NCBI GenBank assembly: GCA_947034885.2
Contig: OX344750.2
Coordinates: 1,364,001 to 1,428,000 of the forward strand
Direction: 5' to 3'
Length of the DNA: 64,000 nt
From: Thuidium tamariscinum
Lineage: Eukaryota > Streptophyta > Bryopsida > Hypnales > Thuidiaceae
A program made the translations under genes and the position numbers. Below the pieces are notes generated by a model, which was not told the DNA's origin, ran no database searches, and was given only the letters and a program-made list of their open reading frames with translations. Positions within the stretch are counted from its first letter, which is position 1; each line of letters starts with the position of its first letter. Shown piece after piece: positions 44,797 through 55,429 of the stretch.

Positions 44797-47574
44797 ATGG
44801 CATCAAGTGGAGGAGACGGCGTGCTTATCATTGACAAGTTCAATGGGGAGAACTTTGGCATGTGGAAGTTCAAGATGGAGATGATTCTTGCGGAGAAGGA
44901 CTTGTGGGATGTGGTGGATGGGAGTGAGGAGCCTCCAAGTGAGGATGCTGATCCAAAGACCAAGAAGGCATTTGAGAGGAAGGAGAAGAAGGCCTTTGCC
45001 CTCATTGCCATCAACCTTGCGGACCGGCAGATTGCACACATCCGCCATTGCAAGGGACCAGCCCATGCGTGGACCACCCTTTGCAACATCCATGAGACCA
45101 AGAGCCTCTCCAACATCCTCTTTCTTCGACGCAAATTCTTCACTAGCAAGATGCAAGAGGAGGACGACATGTTGGACCATGTCAACAAGATCAAGGCTCT
45201 TGCGGATGAATTGGCTTGTTTGGAGGCGCCCGTGACGGAGGGAGATGTGGTGATGACATTGTTGGAGAGCTTGCCACCATCCTATGAGTTCCTCATCACC
45301 GCCTTGGAGACAAGGGCCACCAAGGATCTGACCTTGGAGTTTGTGACAGCCCGCTTGATGCATGAGGTGACGAAGCGCAAGGAGAATGAGCCCCAAGGGG
45401 AGGGATCAGCCCTTGTGTCAAGGCATGGCAAGGGAGGCACCACCAAGGCGTTCAAGGAGACAAGGACATGCTTCAAGTGTGGCAAATTAGGCCACATTGC
45501 CAAGCATTGCAAGACCAGCCAAGCCAAAGACAAGGAGAGTGCACACCAAGCTTCCAAAGAGGAGGAGGAGGAGGATTTCGCCTTTGCCACCCATAGAGGA
45601 GGGGAGAAGGCCAACATGTTCACTTGGATTGTGGATTCAGGTGCTACCCAACACATGACCAGCCATCGAGATGCCTTCCACACCTATCAGCCCATTTCGG
45701 GGAAGAAGATTTACTTGGGAGACAATGGCATGGTGGAGGCCCTTGGCAAGGGGGAGATCCATGTGGAGGTGCAAGTGAAGGGGCAGCCTAGGAGGATCAC
45801 AATTGAGGAGGTGCTCCATGTGCCCAAGTTGCATGCCAACTTGCTTTCGGTAAGCAAGTTGTCTTTGGGAGGTTTGAAAGTGCAATTCAACATGGTGGGA
45901 TGTGTTGTGAGGTCCCCAAGTGGAGTCTTGATTGCATCAGCCCCTCGTGAGGGGAACTTGTACATCTTCCATTTCACCAAGGTGAATAGCACTTCCTTGG
46001 CTTGTGTGGCCCAAGGATCAGCTCATGAGGACCTTGTGGAGCTTTGGCATAGGAGGCTTGGGCACTTGAATGTGAAGAGCATGAAGAGCCTCCAACATAT
46101 TGTGAAGGGGCTGAATCTCTCTTCTTGCAAGCATGATTGGAGTTCTATGGTGTGCAAGGGGTGCATTGAGGACAAGCAAGCAAGGCAGCCCTTCCCCAAG
46201 GATGGGGCAACAAGGGCCAGCAAGCCATTGGAGCTTGTGCATTCAGATGTGTGCGGGCCGATGAAGACCTCAACCATAGGAGGAGCAAGGTATTTTGTGA
46301 CCTTCATTGATGATTTCTCTCGCAAGGTGTGGGTGTATATGCTGAAGTGCAAGAGTGAGGTGTTTGGGCGTTTTGAGACTTGGAAGGCCCTTGTGGAGGC
46401 CCAATCTGATTGCAAGGTGAAGGTGCTGCGGTCGGATAATGGAGGGGAGTATGTGTCCAAGGCCTTTGAGGGGTATTTGAAGGCCCATGGCATTGAGCAC
46501 CATACATCAGCACCTTACACTCCTCAACAAAACGGCGTAGCGGAGCTTGCCAATCGGACCATTGTGGAGATGGCAAGGGCCATGATTCATGGCCAAGGGC
46601 TGAAGTATGAGCTTTGGGGGGAGGCGGTGTCCAATGCGGTGTATACAAGGAACCGGTGCCCTACTTCAGCCTTGATTGGGAAGACACCCCAAGAAGCTTG
46701 GAGTGGGATCAGACCTCATGTGTCTCACATGCGGGTTTTTGGGTGCATTGCTTATACCTTGGTGCCTAGTGCCAAGAGGACCAAGTTGGATGCCAAGGGC
46801 ATCAAGTGCCTTTTCCTTGGTTATTGTGAGGGAACCAAGGCTTATAGGCTGATGTGTGTGGAGAGCAAGAAAATCATCAAGAGTAGGGATGTGACCTTCT
46901 TGGAGGATGGAGGTGCTGATCCGAAGCTCTTGGAGATGAGCCCAAGTGGGAGTAATAGAGGACCAGCCCATGTGGTGGGCACAACTCCAAGAGTGCACAT
47001 GGAAGATGATGAAGATGAAGAGCAAGGAGGGGAAGATGAGCACTTGGTGGAGCCCAAGAAGAAGGTGACTACTCCCCAAGTGAAGAGATCAGCTGCTCCT
47101 TCTCCAAGCACTTCACCAAGGGAGCAAGAGCATGATCAGCCCTTGGAGGAGCAAGAGGAGCCACGTTATCCAACAAGGACTCGTAGGCCTCTAGGAGATT
47201 GGTGGCTGAATCACATTCTTCCCCCACAACGTGAAGAAGAAGCCAACCTAGCTTACTTTGAAGATGCAACCACACTTGGAGAAGTGTTGGGTTGTGAAGA
47301 TGCAAGCAAGTGGGAGTTGGATTTGCAAATGGAGTGCAAAGCCCAAGGTACACCACTTAACACTCATGAGGAGTTGCCCAAGCTCATAGATGACGAATTG
47401 GAGGAGGCAAGGGCTGAAATGCAAGGTGTGCCTTATAAGGCAGCGGTGAGTTCTTTGAAGCATGCCATGGAAGCCACAAGGGCTGATTTGGCATTATCGG
47501 TGAGTGCTGTATGTGAATCCATATCTAAGTATGGCCCAAAGTGTTGGGCAGCGATCAAGAGAGTGTTGAGATAG
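44797..47574 (+). CDS. Element C gag-protease-integrase polyprotein lacking RT and RNase H
   Basis: An intact frame of 925 residues from ATG 44797 (ttcaccATGGc); the same frame is open to a METLG start at 44752. Full gag core (about 1-200), CCHC knuckle CFKCGKLGHIAKHC (about 225), protease IVDSGATQHM (about 280), LWHRRLGHLN (about 415), integrase Asp (HSDVCGP, about 482), Asp (RSDNGGEY, about 545) and Glu (QQNGVAE, about 580), and an acidic linker (EDDEDEEQGGEDE, about 735). The residues that would start RT (SKWELDLQMECKA) join directly to the RT end (GTPLNTHEELPKL), and the frame stops after AIKRVLR before RNase H. The join falls where E has two similar words (GAGGAGTACAAGGCC and GAGGAGTGCAAAGCC), so a microhomology jump is the likely cause. 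Confidence 0.85.
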   Translation: MASSGGDGVLIIDKFNGENFGMWKFKMEMILAEKDLWDVVDGSEEPPSEDADPKTKKAFERKEKKAFALIAINLADRQIAHIRHCKGPAHAWTTLCNIHETKSLSNILFLRRKFFTSKMQEEDDMLDHVNKIKALADELACLEAPVTEGDVVMTLLESLPPSYEFLITALETRATKDLTLEFVTARLMHEVTKRKENEPQGEGSALVSRHGKGGTTKAFKETRTCFKCGKLGHIAKHCKTSQAKDKESAHQASKEEEEEDFAFATHRGGEKANMFTWIVDSGATQHMTSHRDAFHTYQPISGKKIYLGDNGMVEALGKGEIHVEVQVKGQPRRITIEEVLHVPKLHANLLSVSKLSLGGLKVQFNMVGCVVRSPSGVLIASAPREGNLYIFHFTKVNSTSLACVAQGSAHEDLVELWHRRLGHLNVKSMKSLQHIVKGLNLSSCKHDWSSMVCKGCIEDKQARQPFPKDGATRASKPLELVHSDVCGPMKTSTIGGARYFVTFIDDFSRKVWVYMLKCKSEVFGRFETWKALVEAQSDCKVKVLRSDNGGEYVSKAFEGYLKAHGIEHHTSAPYTPQQNGVAELANRTIVEMARAMIHGQGLKYELWGEAVSNAVYTRNRCPTSALIGKTPQEAWSGIRPHVSHMRVFGCIAYTLVPSAKRTKLDAKGIKCLFLGYCEGTKAYRLMCVESKKIIKSRDVTFLEDGGADPKLLEMSPSGSNRGPAHVVGTTPRVHMEDDEDEEQGGEDEHLVEPKKKVTTPQVKRSAAPSPSTSPREQEHDQPLEEQEEPRYPTRTRRPLGDWWLNHILPPQREEEANLAYFEDATTLGEVLGCEDASKWELDLQMECKAQGTPLNTHEELPKLIDDELEEARAEMQGVPYKAAVSSLKHAMEATRADLALSVSAVCESISKYGPKCWAAIKRVLR

Positions 47575-47659
47575 TTTTATGGCGTACTTGGTATGCCACC
47601 AACCCAAACTTGATTGCAATGATAATTCATTGCACCTTTGACCACTCTCAAAGTGGGAG

Positions 47660-47915
47660 TGTTGAAGATCATGTACATATTAGTGTAGACCATGCACATA
47701 CAGCCCTAGGAGTAGCATTAGACACTAGGATAGTGTTAGAGTCCATTGGGTATTGCTCGTAGTCAAAGGCAGCCCATGAAAGGTAGTTATCCCACATGGT
47801 TTGTGGATAACTAGGGAAAGGCTTCTAGCATAAGATCAGCCCACTCATGGGTCTTTGTATCTTCCTACCATCTAAGTAAAGCCTTTCATCCATCAATACC
47901 TTTGTTTTCTCAATA
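47660..47915 (+). repeat. 3' LTR of element C
   Basis: 256 bp, preceded by the polypurine tract AAAGTGGGAG. Subtype of element A, unlike the 5' LTR of C. It abuts the truncated integrase of element D at 47916. Confidence 0.85.
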
Positions 47916-49147
47916 CGATTTGCACGCTCCGCTACACCATTTTGTTGAGGAGTGTAAGGTGCGGATGTGTGGTGCTCAATGCCATGGGCCTTCAAGTACT
48001 CCTCAAAGGCCTTGGACACATACTCCCCTCCATTATCCGACCGCAGCACCTTCAGCTTGCAATCAGATTGGGACTCCACAAGGGCCTTCCAAGTCTCAAA
48101 ACGCCCAAACACCTCACTCTTGCACTTCAGCATATACACCCACACCTTGCGAGAGAAATCATCAATGAAGGTCACAAAATACCTTGCTCCTCCTATGGTT
48201 ATGGTCTTCATCGGCCCACACACATCTGAATGCACAAGCTCCAATGGCTTGGTGGCTCGGGTTGGCCCATCCTTGGGGAAGGGCTACGTTGCTTGCTTGC
48301 CCGCAATGCACCCCTTGCACACCATAGAACTCCAATCATGCTTGCAAGAAGAGAGGTTCAGCCCGTTCACAATGTGTTGGAGACTCTGCATGCTCTTCAC
48401 ATTCAAGTGCCCAAGCCTCCTATGCCAAAGCTCCACAAGGTCTCCATGAGCTGATCCTTGGGCTGATCCTTGGGCAAAACAAGCCAAGGAAGTACCATTC
48501 ACCTTGGTGAAGTGGAGGGGGTACAAGTGGCCCTCACGAGGGGCTGATGCTATCAAAACTCCACTTGGTGCCCTCACAACACACACCACCATGTTGAAAT
48601 GTACCTTCAAACCTCCTAAAGACAATCTACTCACCGAAAGCAAGTTGGCATGCAACTTGGGGACATGGAGGGCCTCTTGGATCTGGATCCTCTTGGTCAG
48701 CCCCTTCACTTGCACCTCCACAAGGATCTCCCCCTTGCCAAGGGCCTCCACCATGCCATTGTCTCCCAAATAAATCTTCTTCCCCGAAATGGGCTGATAG
48801 GTGTGGAAGGCATCCCGATGGCTGGTCATATGTTGGGTGGCTCCCGAGTCCACAATCCAAGTAAACATGTTGGCCTTCTCCCCTCCTCCATGGGTGGCAA
48901 AGGCAATCTCCTCCTCCTCTTTGGAGGCTTGGTGTGCACTCTCCTTGTCTTTGGCTTGGCTGCCCTTGCAATCCCTAGCAATGTGGCCTGGTTTGCCACA
49001 CTTGAAGCACGTCCTTGTCTCCTTGAACGCCTTGGTGTTGCCTCCTCTCCCATGTCTTGAGACAAGGGCTGATCCCTCCCCTTGGGACTCATACTCCTCA
49101 TCAAACTTGTCAATGATGCGCACGCCTTCTCCTCCACTTGATGCCAT
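47916..49147 (-). pseudogene. Element D reduced gag-protease-integrase frame with one stop
   Basis: The frame starts near MASSGGEG (about 49147). After IIDKF it jumps straight to ESQGEGSALV, so the roughly 180-residue gag core is deleted while the CCHC knuckle (CFKCGKPGHIARDC) and protease (IVDSGATQHM) remain. At about 48284 KQARQP of other copies reads KQAT followed by TAG. The frame continues with the integrase (HSDVCGP, RSDNGGEYVS, QQNGVAERANR) and ends at the break with C. The first two acidic positions and the Glu are present but the C-terminal integrase is lost. Confidence 0.75.
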
Positions 49148-49669
49148 GGTGAAGCACCTCCCACTTGTTGGCAGCACCCAATGTGTCTCCAAGAGTTGAA
49201 AAACTCAATTCAGCCTCCAAACACTCCCTTGGCAACCAATGGGGCTGAAATGCCACAATTCAGCCCTCACAAGGACCTCCCAAGATCCTCCAAGCTCCAA
49301 GAACGACCAAACATTCCCTTGGCAGCCAATAGGGCTGAAATGGCACCAATCAGCCCTCACAAGGACCTCCCAAGATCTTTTGAACACCAAGGACGGCGAA
49401 ACACTCCTCACATGTGCATCACCTCCTCTCAATCACCAATTCAGACCCTAATCAAGCTCAAGTCCAACACATGGACATCTTGAGCTAGTGCTACTTCAAT
49501 TCAGCAAGCCCTCCTCCCAAAGAGGGTACTCCACACTCCAAGGAGCTCTAGGCTTCCAATCAGCCCTAGACGGAAGCTCCTACTCACAATCAGCACCTCA
49601 AGGACAACAATGGTCTCCAACAACCCTAGTTGGATCACCAAGCCACCAAAGAATCCTACTTTGCTCTCA

Positions 49670-50390
49670 ATGGCTCCACAAGGCTCACAAGGGCACAATT
49701 CAGCCCTCTTGGGTTCACAAAACCCACTAATTCACCTCTCTCACTCACAAGGGCACAAATCAGCCCTCTAGGGTTCACAAATTCCACTAATTCGCCTCTC
49801 TCACACACAAGGGCTCAAATCAGCCCTCTAGGATTTGCAAAATCCACTAATTCTCCTCTCTCACACACAAGGGCACAAATCAGCCCTCTAGGGTTCACAA
49901 ATTCCACTAATTCGCATCACTCACTCACAAGGGCACTAATCAGCCCTCCTAAGTTCACCAAGTCCACAAATTCGCCTCACTCACTCACAAGGGCACTAAT
50001 CAGCCCTCTTATGTTCACCAAGTCCACAAATTCGCCTCATTCACTCACAAGGGCACTAATCAGTCCTGAATGGATGGCAAATGCCTCAAGCATCTCAAAC
50101 ATGCTTCCAAGGCTCACAATCACTCTCAACAATGCACCTTAGTGCACAATCAGCCTCAAAGCACTCTCACTCTAGTGCAAGTGGCACAATCTCACTCAAC
50201 AATGCACCCAAGTGCACAATCAGCCTCAAAGCACTCTCACTCTAGTGCAATTGGCACAATCTCACTCAACAATGCACCCAAGTGCACAATCAGCCTCAAA
50301 GCACTCTCACTCTAGTGCAATTGGCACAATCTCACTCAACAATGCACCCAAGTGCACAATCAGCCTCAAAGCACTCTCAATGCACATTTC
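49670..50390 (-). repeat. Leader minisatellites of element D
   Basis: About six copies of the 60-bp unit (49690-50065) followed by about four copies of a 70-bp unit (50140-50385, core TCAGCCTCAAAGCACTCTCA). The repeats make chance frames of repeating TRAQISPLGFTNSTNSPLS-type peptide, which I do not regard as a gene. Confidence 0.8.
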
Positions 50391-50697
50391 TAAAAGCAAA
50401 CTCAAACTAGGAGCATGCAACCAGCCCTAACTAGGTCTGATTACTACCATAAGCAACCTCTCCTCCAAAATGTACTCAAAACCTCACAAACCAGCCAATG
50501 AGAAAGCAACAAAACTTTGCTCTCCCTTTTTTTTTTAAATGCACTCAAAGTATGTCTTTTTGAAAAATATACTCACACCATATGGTTTGTAGGTGAAAAG
50601 TCACAAAAGGCTGATTGCTCCTCCAAGCTCCAAGATCTCCTCCAAATGATTTGAATTTCACCCTCAAGCGCAATTCCAAGTGCGTGGGCCCATAACC

Positions 50698-50953
50698 TAT
50701 TGAGAAAACAAAGGTATGAATGGATGAAAGGCTTTACTTAGATGGTAGGAAGATACAAAGACCCATGAGTGGGCTGATCTTATGCTAGAAGCCTTTCCCT
50801 AGTTATCCACAAACCATGTGGGATAACTACCTTTCATTGGCTGCCTTTGACTACGAGCAATACCCAATGGACTCTAAGACTAACCTAGTGTCTAATGCTA
50901 CACCTAGGGCTGAATGTACATGGTCTACACTAATATGTACATGATCTTCAACA
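50698..50953 (-). repeat. 5' LTR of element D
   Basis: 256 bp in minus orientation, with GGTTATGGGCCCAC (minus strand) immediately inside at 50697-50684. Flanked on the right by element E sequence at 50954. Confidence 0.85.
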
Positions 50954-50956
50954 CCC

Positions 50957-52861
50957 AAAAGGTGGGCACAACTCCAAGAGTGCACCTAGAAGATGAAGGA
51001 GATGAAGATGAAGAAGATGAAGACTTGGTGGAGCCCAAAAAGAAGGTGGCCACACCCCAAGGGAAGAGGCCATCAACCCCTTCTCCAAGATCTTCACGAA
51101 GGGAGAAGGAGCATGATCAGCCCTTGGAAGAGCAAGATCAGCCATTGGAGGAGCAAGACCAGCCCTTGGAGGAGCAAGAGGAGCCACGTTATCCAACAAG
51201 GACCCGCAAGCCACTTGGAGATTGGTGGCTGAATCACATTCTTCCCCCACAACATGAAGAACAAGCCAATGTGGCTTTCCTTGGAGATCCATCCACACTT
51301 GGAGAGGTGTTGCGTTGTGAGGATGCAAGCAAGTGGGAGTTGGCCATGCAAGAGGAGTACAAGGCCCTCATTACCAAAGGGACATGGGAGCTTGCTGCCC
51401 TTCTTTCCAAGAGATCAAGTGTGGGCTGTAAGTGGGTTTTCTCCACCAAAAGGGATGCATTGGGTCATGTTGTGAGGTACAAGGCAAGGCTGGTTGCTAG
51501 GGGGTTTTCCCAAGTGGAGGGGGTGGATTTTAATGAGACTTTTGCTCCCGTTGCCAAGTTTAGCACCATCCGGTGTGCTGTGACTCTTGGGGCAGCCATG
51601 GACTTGGAGATGCACCAAATGGATGTGAAGACGGCTTTCTCAACCCCAAGCTCAAGGTGGTCATCTACATGGATCAGTCCCAAGGCTTTGTGCAAGAAGG
51701 CCAAGAGCATCTCAAGTGCAAGTTGAAGAAGGCCCTTCCCGGGGTAAAGCAATCGCGGAGAGCATGGTATCAAGATATTGATGCCATGTTTGTGAGGAAG
51801 GGCTTCCTAAGAAGCCATGCTGATCACTCATTGTACACCATGCAAAGTTGTGAGTTTTTGGTGATTGTGATCTTATATGTGGATGATCTGATCCTTCTTG
51901 CAAGTAGCATGACCAAGATGCTTGAAGTGAAGGCCATGCTCAAGGAGGAGTATGAGATGACTGATCTTGGAGAGCTGAACTATTACCTTGGAGTGGAGTT
52001 CAAGAGGGATAGGGCTGCCCGAACCATCACCATGAGCCAACGCAAGTACCTTGAAGAAATTCTCAAGCGCTTCAAGATGGAGGAGTGCAAAGCCATAGGT
52101 ACACCACTTGAGACTCGTGTGAAGTTGCCCAAGCTCAGGGATGCTGAATTTAGAGAGGTGAGGGCTGAAATGCAAGGTGTGCCTTACAAGGCAGCGGTGG
52201 GTTGCTTGATGTATGCCATGGTGGCCACAAGGCCTGATTTGGCCTTTCCGGTGAGTGTTGTGAGTCAACACATGTCCAAGTATGGCCCAAAGCATTGGGC
52301 TGCGGTGAAGAGGGTGATGAGGTACCTTCAAGGCACACTTGGGCTGGAGTTGCAACTTGGAGGTGCCCATGTGACTTTGCATGGCTATTGTGATGCGGAT
52401 TGGGCGGGTGATGAGGCGGATAGGAGATCCACCACCGGCTACGTGTTTAAGCTTGGATTGGGTGCCATTACTTGGAATTCCAAGAGGCAGCCCACCATAG
52501 CTCTTTCTACAACGGAGGCTGAATACATGGCCATGAGCCAATGCACCAAGGAGGCCATTTGGTTGCGGCAACTCTTGGCTGATGTTGGCCTTGTCCAAGA
52601 GGGGAGCACACCCATTTGGTGTGACAACCAAGGGGCCATTGCTTTGGCCAAAAATCCCACCCACCACTCTCGGACGAAGCACATTGATGTGCAACACCAT
52701 TTCATTCGTGAACGAGTGGAGGCTGAGGTGATTGAGCTCAAGTATGTGCCTACCCAAGCTATGGTTGCTGATGTGCTGACCAAGGCTCTTGGGAAGCCAC
52801 AACACCACAACTTGATTGAGAAGATGGGCCTTCGAGCCTTTGACCACTCTCAAAGTGGGAG
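50957..52861 (+). pseudogene. Element E reverse transcriptase and RNase H, one frameshift
   Basis: The first frame (to about 51638) gives YPTRTRKPLGDWW, KWVFSTKRDALG, YKARLVARGF and FAPVAKFSTIR, up to MDVKTAF. There a missing base shifts the frame. The second frame (to 52931) resumes with LNPKLKVVIYMDQ and continues with KQSRRAWY, the catalytic ILYVDDLILLAS, LGELNYYLGVEF and TRPDLAF. RNase H follows with GYCDADWAGD, STTGYVF and STTEAEYMA, then HIDVQHHFIRE and the C-terminal ADVLTKAL. This is the standard Ty1/copia RT-RNase H order. It serves as the reference that shows what A, B, C and J have lost. Confidence 0.85.
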
Positions 52862-53117
52862 TGTTGAAGATCATGTACATATTAGTGTAGACTATGTACA
52901 TTCAGCCCTAGGAGTAGGAGTAGACTCTTAGTTAGGCTTAGAGTCCCTTGGGTATTGCTTGTAGTCCAAGGCAGCCCATGGTGTTTGGTTATCCCACATG
53001 GTTTGTGGATAACTAGGGAAAGGCTTCTCCCTTATGTTCAGCCCACTCATGGGCCTTGGTATCTTCCTACCATCTAAGTAAAGCCTTTCATCCATTCATA
53101 ACATTGTAATCTCAATA
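52862..53117 (+). repeat. 3' LTR of element E
   Basis: 256 bp after AAAGTGGGAG, of the subtype shared with the 5' LTR of C and the LTR of F. It cuts into element F at 53118. Confidence 0.85.
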
Positions 53118-54332
53118 GGGCCACACAAGCCAAGGAAGTGCTATTCACCTTGGTGAAATGGAGGATGTACAAGTTGCCCTCACGAGGGGCTGATGCAATC
53201 AAGACTCCACTTCGGGACCTCACAACACATCCCACCATGTTGAATTGCACTTTCAAACCTCCCAATGACAACTTGCTTACCGAAAGCAAGTTGGCATGCA
53301 ACTTGGGCACATGGAGCACCTCCTCAATTGTGATCCTCCTAGGCTTCCCCTTCTCTTGCACCTCCACATGGATCTACCCCTTGCCAAGGGCCTCCACCAT
53401 GCCATTGTCTCCCAAGTAAATCTTCTTCCCCGAAATGGGCTGATAGGTGTGGAAGGCATCTCGATGGCTGGTCATGTGTTGGGTAGCACCTGAATCCACA
53501 ATCCAAGTGAACATGTTGGCCTTCTCCCCTCCTCCATGGGTGGCAAAGGCGAAATCCTCCTCCTCCTCCTCTTTGGAAGCTTGGTGTGCACTCTCCTTGT
53601 CTTTGGCTTGGCTGGTCTTGCAATGCTTGGCAATGTGGCCTGATTTGCCACACTTGAAGCATGTCCTTGTCTCCTTGAACGCCTTGGTGGTGCCTCCCTT
53701 GCCATGCCTTGACACAAGGGCTGATCCCTCCCCTTGGGGCTCATTCTCCTTGCGCTTTGTCACCTCATGCATCAAGCGGGCTGTCACAAACTCCAAGGTC
53801 AGATCCTTGGTGGCCCTTGTCTCCAAGGCGGTGATGAGGAACTCATAGGATGGTGGCAAGCTCTCCAGCAATGTCATCACCACATCTCTCTCCGCACGGG
53901 CGCCTCCAAAGAAGCCAACTCATCAGCAAGAGCCTTGATCTTGTTGACATGGTCCAACATGTCGTCCTCCTCTTGCATCTTGCTAGTGAAGAACTTCCGC
54001 CGAAGGAAGAGGATGTTGGAGAGGCTCTTGGTCTCATGGATGTTGCAAAGGGTGGTCCACGCATGGGCTGGTCCCTTGCAATGGCGGATGTGTGCAATCT
54101 GCCGGTCCGCAAGGTTGATGGCAATGAGGGCAAAGGCCTTCTTCTCCTTCCTCTCAAATGCCTTCTTGGTCTTTGGATCAGCATCCTCACTTGGAGGCTC
54201 CTCACTCCCATCCACCACGTCCCACAAGTCCTTCTCCGCAAGAATCATCTCCATCTTGAACTTCCACATGCCAAAGTTCTCCCCATTGAACTTGTCAATG
54301 ATGCGCACGCCCTCTCCTCCACTTGATGCCAT
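53118..54332 (-). pseudogene. Element F gag-protease frame, frameshifted
   Basis: Starts near MASSGGEG (about 54332; METLG at 54377). Full gag core (MWKFKMEMILAEKDLW region) to LASLEAPV, where a missing base near 53897 shifts the frame. The next frame carries MTLLESLPPSYEF, the CCHC knuckle CFKCGKSGHIAKHC and WIVDSGATQHM. A TAG at about 53374 replaces a Glu codon after ALGKG, and a last segment to 53118 ends with TSLACVA. Confidence 0.75.
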
Positions 54333-55173
54333 GGTGAAGCACCTCCCACTTGTTGGCAGCACCCCAAGTGTCTCCAACTGAATTCAGCCTCCAAACACTC
54401 ACTTGGAAGCCAATTAGGCTGAAATCTCACCAATCAGCCCTCACAAGGACCTTCCAAGCTCCTCCCAATCCAAGGAAACGACCAAAACACTCCACACAAG
54501 TGCCTCACCTCTACTCCACACCAAATCAGACCCTAATCAAGCTCAAATTCACCACATGAATGTCATGGGCTAGTGCTCCTTCAATTCAGCAAGCAATCTC
54601 ACAATGCTTCTCACAAATAGGGTACTCCACACAACAAGGCGCTCAAGCCTTCCAATCAGCCCTAAATGGATGCTACTACTCACAATAAGCACCTCAAGGA
54701 CAACAATGGCCTCCAATAGCCCTAATTGGATCACCAATCCACCAAAGCACCCTAATTGGCCCTCAATGGCTCACAAGGGGCACCATCACAATCCACAATT
54801 GGCACCATCACAATCCACAATGCACTCAAATGCACAATCAGCCTCAATGGGCTCCCAATGTACACTTCTAAGCACAAACTCAAACTAGGAGCTTCCAACC
54901 AGCCCTAACTAGGTCTAATTACTACCATAAGCAAACTCTCACCCAAAATGGACTCAAAACCTCACAAACCAGCCAACAATAGCTCCTAAAAAAGAATTCC
55001 CTTTTTTTTAAAAATGCACTCCAAAGTTGTTGATATTTGAAAAATGACTCACACCATATGGTTTGTAGGTGAAAAGTGACAAAGGGCTGATTACTCCTCC
55101 AAGCTCCAAGATCTCCTCCAAATGCTTTGAATTCCTCCCTCAAACGCAACTCCAAGTGCGTGGGCCCATAACC

Positions 55174-55429
55174 TATTGAGATTACAATGTTATGAATGGA
55201 TGAAAGACTTTACTTAGATGGTAGGAAGATACCATGGCCCAAGAGTGGGCTGAACATAAGGGAGAAGCCTTTCCCTAGTTATCCAAAAACCATATGGGAT
55301 AACCAAACACCATGGGCTGCCCTTGACTACAAGCAATACCCAAGGGACTCTAAGCCTAACTAAGAGTCTACTCCTACTCCTAGGGCTGAATGTACATAGT
55401 CTACACTAATATGTACATGATCTTCAACA
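55174..55429 (-). repeat. 5' LTR of element F
   Basis: 256 bp in minus orientation, TGTTGA...TCAATA, followed by GGTTATGGGCCCAC on the minus strand. Its right edge joins the leader of element G. Confidence 0.85.

Larger units (their letters stand above)
43632..47915 (+). mobile_element. Copia element C: both LTRs, but chimeric
   Basis: 5' LTR 43632-43887 and 3' LTR 47660-47915. The 5' LTR is of the subtype seen in E and F (GAGTAGGAGTAGACTCTTAG, CTTCTCCCTTATGTTCAG). The 3' LTR is of the A subtype (AGCATTAGACACTAGG, CTTCTAGCATAAGATCAG). Flanking pentamers differ (ATGGG and CGATT) and belong to different host elements (B left, D right). This fits recombination between two insertions. It has the longest open polyprotein of the nest. 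Its leader is short and lacks the 60-bp repeats. Confidence 0.8.
47916..50953 (-). mobile_element. Copia element D, 5' part (minus strand)
   Basis: Runs from its 5' LTR (50698-50953) through primer-binding site, a long leader with tandem repeats, a gag reduced to the CCHC region, protease, and part of integrase, to a break at AERANR beside the C 3' LTR. The 3' half is missing. Confidence 0.8.
50954..53117 (+). mobile_element. Copia element E: 3' part with RT and RNase H
   Basis: The only copy in the window that keeps reverse transcriptase and RNase H. It begins in the acidic linker (VGTTPRVHLEDE) next to the D LTR and ends with the polypurine tract and its 3' LTR (52862-53117). Gag, protease, integrase and the 5' LTR are absent from this location. 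Confidence 0.8.
53118..55429 (-). mobile_element. Copia element F, 5' part (minus strand)
   Basis: 5' LTR 55174-55429, primer-binding site, short leader (no 60-bp minisatellite), gag, CCHC and protease, and the beginning of the pre-integrase region, ending at the E LTR. The layout matches element C, which has the same LTR subtype. Confidence 0.8.

Noticed and set aside
49630-50430. Open frames encoding repeating TRAQISPLGFTNSTNSP peptides in copia leaders
   Set aside because: They arise because the 60-bp repeat is a multiple of three. They lie between the PBS and gag and are open in more than one frame.
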